Below, one piece after another: positions 1 to 5,986 of a stretch of DNA of 5,986 nucleotides. This DNA comes from Oscillospiraceae bacterium (GTDB lineage Bacteria > Bacillota > Clostridia > Oscillospirales > Ruminococcaceae). The position numbers and the translations under genes are program-made. Where the stretch lies: positions 1 to 5,986 of the forward strand of contig JAITVF010000028.1 of NCBI GenBank assembly GCA_031285945.1, given 5' to 3'. The notes under the pieces were generated by a model. That model saw only the letters and a program-made list of their open reading frames with translations, was not told the DNA's origin and searched no databases. Position 1 is the stretch's first letter, and each line of letters starts with the position of its first letter.

Positions 1-4
1 TGTT

Positions 5-2182
5 TTATTGCGTTGTCCTGTCTACCCGCTCAATCCCCTGGAGCTTACATAGGGCGCGGATAATATAGTTGAGCTGATCCAGCCCCGATATCCCAAAGGT
101 GATCTGTATAGCCGTTTTGCTGTCGGGCTGCTCCCTGGCTATAAGGGAATAGACGGGCACGTGCATATTATTAAGGGCGATGGAAACATCCACCAGCAGC
201 CCGGGGCGATCAAGGCCGAAGATATCTACCGTAGACTTAAAAAGCTCTTTGGCGGATGCGGCCGACCACTCGCAGCTTACCCAGCGCTCGCGCTGGTTGG
301 GGTCCTCTATATCCACGTTGACACAGTCGCGCCTGTGTATCGACACCCCGAAGCCGCGGGTGACGTAGCCTATTATGGAATCGCCCGGGAGTGGATTGCA
401 GCATTTTGAGAATTTTACGAGGCAGCTGTCCAGCCCCTCGACTATAACGCCGCCAGAGGCCTTGCCCGGCTTCTTTTCGGCGGCCTTTTCTATCTGGCGT
501 TTAAGCTCCTTTTCGCCGGTATCCCGGTAGTCTTTGGCGTACATCTCTTTTATTCGGGGAATGATCCGCGAAAGGGATATACCGCCGTAGCCCAGAGCCG
601 CCAGAAACTCATCGGCCGTGTTAAGCCGCTGGCTCTTGGCAATTTTGCGCAGGAACCTTTCCATCTCCTGCGACTCGAGCAGGATGTTGTTGCGCCTGAA
701 TTCTTTTTCCAGGTCGTTTCTCCCCTGCTGAATATTTTCCTCCCGGCGTTCCTTTTTGAACCAGGCGCGGATCTTATTGCGGGTAGAGGACGCCTTTACG
801 ATTTTGATCCAGTCCCTGCTGGGCCCGTGATCTCTGGCGCCTGTCGTTAGAATCGTAACGATTTCTCCCGTTTCCAGAACGGTGTCGAGAGATACCATTC
901 GCCCGTCAACCTTGGCGCCTATCATGGAATTGCCCACCGCCGTGTGTATGGCGTAGGCAAAATCGATTACGGTCGCGCCCATGGGCAGGGTTATAACGTC
1001 ACCCTTGGGAGTGAATACATATATTTCATCGGTCGAAAGATCGCTCTTAATAGATCCCAAAAGCTCCTGAACGTCGACCGAGTCCTTTTGTGATTCCAAA
1101 AGCTGGCGAACCCAGGCGATTTTATCCTCTAGCGAATCCTTGCCCTGCACCCCGGCCTTATATTTCCAGTGGGCGGCAATGCCGTATTCGGCCGTGTGGT
1201 GCATGTCCCAGGTTCTTATCTGCACCTCAAAGGGTGTAACCGCCTTATCAAAAACAGTGGTGTGCAGGCTCTGGTAAAGATTGGGCTTGGGGGTGGAGAT
1301 GTAATCCTTGAAGCGGTTGGGTATGGGGCGGAACATATCGTGGATTTCGCCCAGGACGTTGTAGCACTCGTTTATGGTATCGACAATTATCCGCACGGCG
1401 TAGATATCGTAGATTTCGTCCACCGCGTAGCCCTGAACGTAGAGCTTGCGGTAGGTTGAGTAATAGCTCTTGATTCTGCCGTCTATCGAAATATTACCGT
1501 AATGGCCGTTGAGCCGGTCGGTGATCTTTTGTATTATGAGGTCGAGGAAGGACTGGCGCTCCTCGTCCCCCTCGTGGAGCATCTCGCTGATCTCCTCGTA
1601 GGCCACCGGATCCAGATAGCGAAGGGCCGTATCCTCGAACTCGTCCTTTATTGTATGGATTCCGAGGCGATGGGCTATGGGGGCGTAAAGCTCCATGGTT
1701 TCGAGGGCTATATCCCGCTGCTTTTGCTCCTTCATATGGTCGAGGGTGCGCATGTTGTGGAGACGGTCGGCGAGCTTTATGATGATGACCCTCACGTCCT
1801 GGGCCATGGCGATAAGCATCTTGCGTATGTTTTCGGCCTGCTGCTCCTCGCGGGAGGAAAACGGGATTTTGCCCAGCTTGGTCATGCCGTCCACAAGGCG
1901 CGCGGTTTCTTCCCCAAAGCTTTTTCGCACCGAATCTATGCTGACCTCGGTATCCTCCACCACGTCGTGAAGAAGCGCCGCCGCAAGGGATTCGGTATCC
2001 ATCCCCAAATCGGCCAGAATAATGGCGACCGCCACCGGATGCGAAATGTAAGGCTCGCCCGATTTGCGCAGCTGCCCCTTGTGAGCGGCCTCCGCGGTAT
2101 CGTACGCGCTGCGGATCTTCTCAAGATCAAAGCCGCCGTCATTCTGTTGCAGGATTTTAAGCAGGTCGTCAAATACGTACAA
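5..2182 (-). CDS. rel: Bifunctional (p)ppGpp synthetase/hydrolase, RelA/SpoT (Rel) family
   Basis: This 725-residue enzyme makes (p)ppGpp from ATP and GDP/GTP and also hydrolyses it, controlling the stringent response in the cytosol, partly on the ribosome. The order is that of a long RSH protein. The HD hydrolase domain (about 20-190) keeps H48, H72-D73, E76-D77 and N143 (LADRLHNMRT). The synthetase domain (about 230-345) has GRIKSYYSTYRK at 235-246, the likely catalytic D259 and E319 (FEVQIRT), and RFKD at 290-293, the charge pattern of bifunctional Rel rather than the EXDD form of monofunctional RelA. A TGS domain (about 385-446), a helical region, a zinc-finger-like segment (C587, C594-C595, H616, C620) and a C-terminal ACT domain (about 645-725) follow. 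All key residues for both activities look intact. The TTG start is chosen because an in-frame TGA lies two codons upstream, GGTGA precedes it, and the N-terminus matches the family. It lies 39 bases after recJ. Identity is very secure. Confidence 0.98.
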   Translation of the reverse strand: MYVFDDLLKILQQNDGGFDLEKIRSAYDTAEAAHKGQLRKSGEPYISHPVAVAIILADLGMDTESLAAALLHDVVEDTEVSIDSVRKSFGEETARLVDGMTKLGKIPFSSREEQQAENIRKMLIAMAQDVRVIIIKLADRLHNMRTLDHMKEQKQRDIALETMELYAPIAHRLGIHTIKDEFEDTALRYLDPVAYEEISEMLHEGDEERQSFLDLIIQKITDRLNGHYGNISIDGRIKSYYSTYRKLYVQGYAVDEIYDIYAVRIIVDTINECYNVLGEIHDMFRPIPNRFKDYISTPKPNLYQSLHTTVFDKAVTPFEVQIRTWDMHHTAEYGIAAHWKYKAGVQGKDSLEDKIAWVRQLLESQKDSVDVQELLGSIKSDLSTDEIYVFTPKGDVITLPMGATVIDFAYAIHTAVGNSMIGAKVDGRMVSLDTVLETGEIVTILTTGARDHGPSRDWIKIVKASSTRNKIRAWFKKERREENIQQGRNDLEKEFRRNNILLESQEMERFLRKIAKSQRLNTADEFLAALGYGGISLSRIIPRIKEMYAKDYRDTGEKELKRQIEKAAEKKPGKASGGVIVEGLDSCLVKFSKCCNPLPGDSIIGYVTRGFGVSIHRRDCVNVDIEDPNQRERWVSCEWSAASAKELFKSTVDIFGLDRPGLLVDVSIALNNMHVPVYSLIAREQPDSKTAIQITFGISGLDQLNYIIRALCKLQGIERVDRTTQ

Positions 2183-2185
2183 GGC

Positions 2186-2190
2186 TCACC
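2186..2190 (-). promoter_or_regulatory. Ribosome binding site of rel (GGTGA)
   Basis: The minus strand reads GGTGAGCC before the TTG start at 2182. GGTGA matches the 3' part of the AGGAGGTGA Shine-Dalgarno consensus. Three bases separate it from the TTG, which is reasonable for this register. It is weaker than the GGAGG sites of the three upstream genes. Together with the TTG codon this suggests modest translation of rel, which is inference. Confidence 0.6.
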
Positions 2191-2221
2191 ACTTCTTTAA
2201 AGAGTATGTATAGTCGGCTAA

Positions 2222-4267
2222 TCAGCTAAGCGCGGCCAGTATCACGGAGGATTCAAGCTCAGCCTTGCAGGGGTTGGGGACTGTAAACAGGCCTTCCTCA
2301 CCCATATCATTCCCACGGGCAACGAGCCCGAGCTCTGTGAGCACGTCGATGGCGATCAGCGTCTTTAACGCGGGAACTCCCATATCGGCCAGACGGCAGC
2401 AGAGCTCGGCAGCCCCGTGGCGAAAGCCGTCTTTGCAGCGCCTTAGATAGCGGTATACGGCTCCGATCTCATCTCGGTCGGGCCTTAGGGCCTTTTTGTC
2501 CTCTATAAGATCGTATTCTCCCCTTGTATGGCAGGCGTAAAGGGAGATATCCCTTATTATGCCCTCCTGATCTATTCCGCTTTTTCGCAGGTCACGGACT
2601 ATGACGGAAAGGGTCCGCCTGTTGTTGTAAGTCTTAGCCGTAATCTCGGCTACCACGTCGACAATATCCCCGGGGCTGTAGGCAAAGGCTTTCTCAGCCG
2701 TCCGGAAGAGAACCGCGTACACCGTGCTTCCCTGCCCGGTCATAGTCAGCCTGAGGTGCTTTGCGTCTGAGGTGGGCGTTATCCGCTCAACGGTCATTCC
2801 CAGCAGGAGATAGCAGGGCGGGCGGTTTCCCTCTCCGAATGGCTCCAAGGCCGAAACTGACTCCACGGCCTCGGTGGTGAGCTCCCCTGGGGAGACGACA
2901 CAGTCGATATCGATTTCGCGCCAGGGCATCACAGGATGATTAACCCTTGCCCACCTCTGAATCTGCTCTGTAAAGGCTTCGAGCTTTTCCAGGGGCAGGC
3001 TCATGCCGGCTGCCAGGGGGTGCCCGCCGAATCTTTCAAGGTGCTCACTACAGGCCGAAACCGCCTCGATCATGGAAAACCCCGGCATGCTTCTCGCGCT
3101 GCCCCTGGCCTCGCCGTCGGCAATTGAGAATATTATAGCCGGCTTTCCGAATCTCTCCATCACCCGCGCGGCCACTATTCCCACAACGCCGCAGTGCCAG
3201 CCTTCTCCGCCTATAATAAGCAGCCGTTCTTTTAATGGCCCGGGATTCGCTTTTAAAATATCCTCAATTTTTTCGAGTATTTCATCCTCAGTTTTCCTTC
3301 GCAGACTGTTGCAGCCGTCGATAAGCTCTGCGGTTTCGACGGCGTGGCGGGCGTCGTCGGTGAGGAGAAGCTCAATCGCGTCGTCCACGCTACCCATACG
3401 GCCCACGGCGTTGAGTCGCGGGGCTATAGTGAAGGCCACCGTCCCGGCGGTAAGCTCCTTGTCCCCCGCCCCGCAGCGGTCCATAAGAGCCCTGAGCCCC
3501 ACCCGCTCGGTCTGCGCAAGATGGATTAACCCCCGTGAGACAAGAAACCGGTTTTCCCCCGTCAGGGGAACCACGTCGGCAACGGTTCCGATCATGACAA
3601 GATCGGCGTAATATTCAAGCGTTTCAGAGCCGTCCCCATCGTCCTCCAGCGCGCAGACCAGCTTAAAGGCAACGCCCGCGCCCGAAAGCTCCTTAAGCCC
3701 GCTTTCACAATCGGAGCGGTGAGGGTCCACCACCGCGACGGCGTCTGGCAGGGTTTCGCGGGGGGTATGGTGATCGGTTACCACCACGTCGATACCCAAG
3801 CTTTTCGCGTATGCGATTTCGTTATGGGCAGAGACCCCGTTATCCACCGTAATGATCAGGGATACGCCCTGGCCGCTTAAGAAATCCACAGCCTTATTGT
3901 TCATGCCGTAGCCCTCCGACTCGCGGTCGGGCACATAATATATCACGTTTGCCCCTACTGTTTGCAGGTAGCCTGTAATAATTACCGTGGCGGTTATACC
4001 GTCGCAGTCGTAATCGCCGAACACCGCGATCCGCCCGCCACCGGCGATCTCCTCCCGGATGCGCTCTACGGCTTTGCCCATATCCTTAAGAATATAAGGG
4101 TCGCTCAGCGCTCCGGGGGCTTTCAGCGCCCTCACCCCGGCAGTGCCGGAATACCCCCTCGCGCATAGAATTTTTGCCAGAAGAGGCGAAGCGCCGCATT
4201 CCCTTATAAGCTCGCCAACCGCCTCCTGATCCGGCGCGGGCGGAAGGTTCCACCTACTTATTTTCAC
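2222..4267 (-). CDS. recJ: Single-stranded-DNA-specific exonuclease RecJ
   Basis: RecJ degrades single-stranded DNA 5' to 3' with a metal-dependent DHH active site, serving recombination, mismatch and base-excision repair and fork processing. The 681 residues carry the DHH motifs in order: GDYDCDG (84-90), VDNGVS (141-146), TDHH (164-167), VDPHRSD (180-186), GTVADVVPL (227-235) and APRLNAVGRMG (282-292). The DHHA1 part has GWHCGVVGIVA (356-366), SARS (390-393) and GGHPLAAG (414-421). An OB-fold-like region follows from EPFGEGNRPP (475-484) to about 560. The last 115 or so residues are a helical extension, which I read as the winged-helix-like tail common in clostridial RecJ. The protein is longer than the E. 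coli enzyme and shorter than that of B. subtilis. The GTG start has GGAGGAG just upstream and an in-frame TAA behind it. It sits 24 bases after the DUF624 gene and 39 before rel. No catalytic residue appears missing. Confidence 0.98.
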   Translation of the reverse strand: MKISRWNLPPAPDQEAVGELIRECGASPLLAKILCARGYSGTAGVRALKAPGALSDPYILKDMGKAVERIREEIAGGGRIAVFGDYDCDGITATVIITGYLQTVGANVIYYVPDRESEGYGMNNKAVDFLSGQGVSLIITVDNGVSAHNEIAYAKSLGIDVVVTDHHTPRETLPDAVAVVDPHRSDCESGLKELSGAGVAFKLVCALEDDGDGSETLEYYADLVMIGTVADVVPLTGENRFLVSRGLIHLAQTERVGLRALMDRCGAGDKELTAGTVAFTIAPRLNAVGRMGSVDDAIELLLTDDARHAVETAELIDGCNSLRRKTEDEILEKIEDILKANPGPLKERLLIIGGEGWHCGVVGIVAARVMERFGKPAIIFSIADGEARGSARSMPGFSMIEAVSACSEHLERFGGHPLAAGMSLPLEKLEAFTEQIQRWARVNHPVMPWREIDIDCVVSPGELTTEAVESVSALEPFGEGNRPPCYLLLGMTVERITPTSDAKHLRLTMTGQGSTVYAVLFRTAEKAFAYSPGDIVDVVAEITAKTYNNRRTLSVIVRDLRKSGIDQEGIIRDISLYACHTRGEYDLIEDKKALRPDRDEIGAVYRYLRRCKDGFRHGAAELCCRLADMGVPALKTLIAIDVLTELGLVARGNDMGEEGLFTVPNPCKAELESSVILAALS

Positions 4268-4271
4268 GAGG

Positions 4272-4278
4272 CTCCTCC
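4272..4278 (-). promoter_or_regulatory. Ribosome binding site of recJ (GGAGGAG)
   Basis: A near-consensus GGAGGAG ends four bases before the GTG at 4267. The same frame has a TAA a few codons further upstream and no ATG between, so this site fixes the GTG as the recJ start. Confidence 0.85.
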
Positions 4279-4291
4279 AAAGAAGGCAAAT

Positions 4292-5002
4292 TTATAAATC
4301 CCGACTAGCGTTTGTGCCCGTTCGCCTTAGCCTGCTCATCCTAAGCTCATACGGGCGTATTACAAGCTCATTTGCGTTGGGCAGGCAAAGGTGCGCGATA
4401 AGAAGTCCCCAAAAAGAGAACCCGGCAACCGCGAAAAACACCATTGCAACCGCCGGGCGAAAATACGCAGTCATAGCCATGAGGCCCAAGAAACCAAGCA
4501 GGGCTGCGTTGAGGAGGGGGAAGCAGGCGGCCAGCAAAAACGCCCCCTTTATGATAACCGGTACCGGCAAACCGGCCGCAAGTAGCAGCGGAAGATAAAA
4601 CCCGCACCACAAAAGGAATACGCAGAGCAAGGCGCACAGGGCAAACGGCAAATACATAAGAGCCTGTCCCTCGCTTGCGGCGCCAAGGTAAAAACCGGCG
4701 AGCGAAAAGGCTGCGAAAACTGCGGCGGCATAACCCGTCCCTATAAAGAGCGATCTGAGGGGGCGGGCCGTCATATAATCCCAGTAGCCAGACAGCGTAG
4801 TTTCGGGTCTCTTATTGACAGTATAATCCGAAAGCACGCCAAAGAGCCCCGTTAAGGCCGGCGGAAGAGTAACCACAAACAGTCCGGTGCCCCAAAAAAG
4901 AATGTTGAGAAGTATAAGCCGGGGCGTCTCCCGCAGAATAAGACCGCCAAACTCCGAAAAGCTCCTTAACAGGCGGTCCGCCGTCTGCCTTAGGGTAAGC
5001 AA
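4292..5002 (-). CDS. DUF624 (YesL-like) polytopic membrane protein
   Basis: This is a 236-residue integral membrane protein of unknown function. After a short amphipathic N-terminus come about five hydrophobic segments, near residues 28-53, 84-106, 115-143, 151-178 and 181-206, then a basic tail rich in Arg. The first part resembles the DUF624/YesL family: a hydrophobic helix of the pattern NILFW..GLFVVTLPPALTGL, then a loop with a GYWDYM segment before the next helix, where the family has a conserved DFF/FW-type motif. Family members often sit near carbohydrate uptake genes, but none are here. The start is chosen at the TTG preceded by GGAGGA six bases upstream. A longer reading from a TTG at 5053, with AGGTGA upstream, adds 17 residues that do not look like the family N-terminus. 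It lies between the spoIIM-like gene and recJ, probably in their operon. Membrane nature is secure; the family is likely; a function cannot be assigned. Confidence 0.8.
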   Translation of the reverse strand: MLTLRQTADRLLRSFSEFGGLILRETPRLILLNILFWGTGLFVVTLPPALTGLFGVLSDYTVNKRPETTLSGYWDYMTARPLRSLFIGTGYAAAVFAAFSLAGFYLGAASEGQALMYLPFALCALLCVFLLWCGFYLPLLLAAGLPVPVIIKGAFLLAACFPLLNAALLGFLGLMAMTAYFRPAVAMVFFAVAGFSFWGLLIAHLCLPNANELVIRPYELRMSRLRRTGTNASRDL

Positions 5003-5008
5003 GCCGAG

Positions 5009-5014
5009 TCCTCC
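5009..5014 (-). promoter_or_regulatory. Ribosome binding site deciding the DUF624 gene start (GGAGGA)
   Basis: GGAGGA sits six bases before the TTG at 5002. It is a better match than the AGGTGA in front of the alternative TTG at 5053, so the shorter protein is preferred. The site would fall inside the coding region if the longer start were used. Confidence 0.6.
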
Positions 5015-5069
5015 GTTTCGCCCCGCGCAGCTCAGGGGGCAAATGCCGCGCAAAATCTCACCTTTTATT

Positions 5070-5711
5070 CTACCCTAAAACAAACGAATTTGCAAACCAA
5101 AAGTAAAGCGCCGCCTCAATAATCGCCCCCGCAACGCAAAATCCCGCCGCCAGCACAAATCCCAGGCAGTAGGCCCTTACCGAACCGCCCCCCTCCGAAG
5201 AAGCGCCGGTAAGAATTGCGCGCAGTATTCCGCCCGAAAGCCTGAGCGCCTCCTTACAGCCGATCAGCACGCCCATTGTGGAAAAAAGCATTCCAGGCAA
5301 AAGCAAAACCCCCACAAAGCCGATTGCGGAGGAGCCGTAGCGGGAGTAAAGGGAGGACACGCAAAAACCGAAGCCCAGCCCTCTTATCAGGGGAGCCGCC
5401 GCGATAACCGGCTGGGCTATGGCGCAGAACCCGCAGACAAAGAGAGCTCCCGCAAAAATCATGGAGGAGGAAAGGGCCGAGAGGAAATTTTCGTAGAGGC
5501 TGTAGCCGCGCCGCGCCGCAGCCTGATTACCCAGCATTTTCTCAACCAGGCTAAGTGCGTCCCCGCCCGCGTTACGTAGCAGCAAGCAGCCGATTATAAC
5601 GCCGATTATAAAAATGCCGCCCAGCGCTATAACGGTTCTGTTCTTCTTAGTGTACTGCCTTATGTAGCGGGCGTAGTACTTCCCCCCCGGGCCTACGTTT
5701 GACCTTGGCAC
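5070..5711 (-). CDS. spoIIM: SpoIIM-family (DUF95) membrane protein, probable stage II sporulation protein M
   Basis: SpoIIM belongs to the SpoIID-SpoIIM-SpoIIP machine that remodels peptidoglycan while the mother cell engulfs the forespore. This 213-residue protein has the expected size and layout: a basic cytoplasmic N-terminus (YYARYIRQYTKKNR), a first membrane helix at about 27-45, an extracytoplasmic stretch to about 75, then hydrophobic segments near 81-103, 104-120, 127-151 and 181-207. Family-like features are the loop with YENFLSALSSS, the glycine-rich RGLGFGFCVSSLYSRYG (110-126) and the following helix with a LLLP motif. The GTG start is chosen because GGAGGA lies nine bases upstream and the resulting length fits. 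An ATG at 5738 would add nine residues and place that GGAGGA inside the gene. It is followed closely by the DUF624 gene. DUF95 also contains non-sporulation proteins, so the fold is more certain than the sporulation role. Confidence 0.72.
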   Translation of the reverse strand: MPRSNVGPGGKYYARYIRQYTKKNRTVIALGGIFIIGVIIGCLLLRNAGGDALSLVEKMLGNQAAARRGYSLYENFLSALSSSMIFAGALFVCGFCAIAQPVIAAAPLIRGLGFGFCVSSLYSRYGSSAIGFVGVLLLPGMLFSTMGVLIGCKEALRLSGGILRAILTGASSEGGGSVRAYCLGFVLAAGFCVAGAIIEAALYFWFANSFVLG

Positions 5712-5898
5712 TGTTATAAATCCTCCGCATAAGCTCATATTCAGAAGCTGTGCTTATCGGCTCAACGGCCTTATTTGCGGATCTTTTTTCACAAATACCG
5801 CCGTTAAGCCCGCTAGAGCGCAGCCTCTTGTCTTTACGCAAATATAGCTGCCATAAATATATATATGAGCCCGGACACCCCGCCAGAACTTTACATGC
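5712..5898 (-). promoter_or_regulatory. Intergenic leader, possible promoter region of the spoIIM-DUF624-recJ-rel operon
   Basis: No gene is supported in these 187 bases. Near 5851-5868 is an AT-rich tract reading CATATATATATTTATGG on the minus strand, standing out from GC-rich surroundings and about 140 bases before the GTG. Its CATATATA partly resembles a sigma-E -10 element (CATACAAT), which would suit a spoIIM gene, but I find no matching -35, and a sigma-A promoter is equally unproven. A six-base inverted repeat, 5729-5734 with 5752-5757 (ATAAGC/GCTTAT, 17-base loop), ends two bases before the ribosome binding site. No convincing terminator for the upstream gene is visible. Confidence 0.3.
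5721..5726 (-). promoter_or_regulatory. Ribosome binding site deciding the spoIIM-like start (GGAGGA)
   Basis: GGAGGA followed by nine bases and then GTG at 5711. No comparable site precedes the in-frame ATG at 5738, so translation most likely begins at the GTG. Confidence 0.75.
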
Positions 5899-5986
5899 TC
5901 AGCGGCTCAGCTCGCGGCAGCGCTTTACGCAGGCGCGCATTCCCTCCGCAAGGCAGCCGTTAAAGCCAAGCTCATCCATTTTGCCC
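5899..5986 (-). CDS. 3' end of an unidentified gene (partial, runs off the window)
   Basis: The last 28 codons and a TGA stop of a minus-strand frame enter from the right edge. The visible residues include MDELGFNGCLAEGMRACVK followed by a basic end, RCRELSR. Codons favour G or C at the third position like the neighbours, which supports real coding. Three cysteines lie within thirteen residues (C-x7-C-x3-C) in what looks like an amphipathic, positively charged helix. I do not recognise the protein. The ATG inside could in principle start a 26-residue peptide, but no ribosome binding site can be judged because the sequence ends just before it, so a gene tail is the simpler reading. Confidence 0.5.
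   Translation of the reverse strand, partial: GKMDELGFNGCLAEGMRACVKRCRELSR

Noticed and set aside
1502..2200. Plus-strand open frame of 232 codons antisense to the 5' half of rel
   Set aside because: It lies opposite a fully conserved enzyme domain, its residues mirror the codon pattern of rel, and it resembles no known protein. It is a shadow of GC-rich third positions.
2200..2221. Possible separate rel promoter (TATACA on the minus strand just after recJ)
   Set aside because: No -35-like hexamer lies about 17 bases upstream; that position falls in GC-rich recJ codons. Too weak to list as a promoter.
3003..3611. Plus-strand open frame of 202 codons antisense to recJ
   Set aside because: Serine/proline/arginine-rich low-complexity translation opposite conserved RecJ motifs, without a convincing ribosome binding site. 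Antisense shadow.
5010..5069. Possible terminator or regulatory element between the spoIIM-like and DUF624 genes
   Set aside because: No stem followed by a T-run is visible, and part of the gap could be coding if the TTG at 5053 is used.
5712..5738. ATG at 5738 as the spoIIM-like start
   Set aside because: No ribosome binding site precedes it, and it would place the strong GGAGGA inside the coding region. The GTG at 5711 fits spacing and family length better.
5647..5841. Minus-strand open frame of 64 codons overlapping the start of the spoIIM-like gene
   Set aside because: It starts at a TTG with no ribosome binding site, overlaps the spoIIM-like gene in another frame, and its codon use differs from the neighbours. 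It is kept only as the open-frame observation.

Overview
The window looks like ordinary chromosomal DNA from a spore-forming Firmicute of the class Clostridia, possibly an Oscillospirales/Ruminococcaceae-type gut or environmental lineage. The reasons are a bifunctional long Rel protein of Gram-positive type, a clostridial-style RecJ with a C-terminal extension, a SpoIIM-family membrane protein, a YesL/DUF624-type membrane protein, and strong GGAGG ribosome binding sites in front of GTG and TTG starts. The taxonomic placement is inference from protein flavour, not from a search.

All supported genes lie on the minus strand and read from right to left. At the right edge (5899-5986) is the 3' end of an unidentified gene. 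A 187-base gap follows (5712-5898), with an AT-rich tract that could carry a promoter. Then come four closely packed genes: a spoIIM-like gene (5070-5711), a DUF624/YesL-like gene (4292-5002), recJ (2222-4267) and rel (5-2182). The gaps between them are about 67, 24 and 39 bases, with no convincing terminator, so they are probably one operon. The spoIIM/DUF624 gap shrinks to 16 bases if the longer start is used.

Functionally, recJ (5'-3' single-strand exonuclease for recombination and repair) and rel ((p)ppGpp synthesis and hydrolysis, the stringent response) are the conserved half of the block. The Firmicute arrangement is often recJ-apt-rel, and here apt is not between them. The upstream half encodes two small polytopic membrane proteins, one related to the engulfment protein SpoIIM. 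Putting an engulfment-family protein ahead of the starvation-alarmone enzyme would be biologically sensible, but shared regulation is only inferred.

All four complete genes appear to use non-ATG starts (GTG, TTG, GTG, TTG). I see no mobile element, CRISPR array, tRNA, rRNA, riboswitch or clear new system. The long plus-strand open frames are antisense shadows of rel and recJ.
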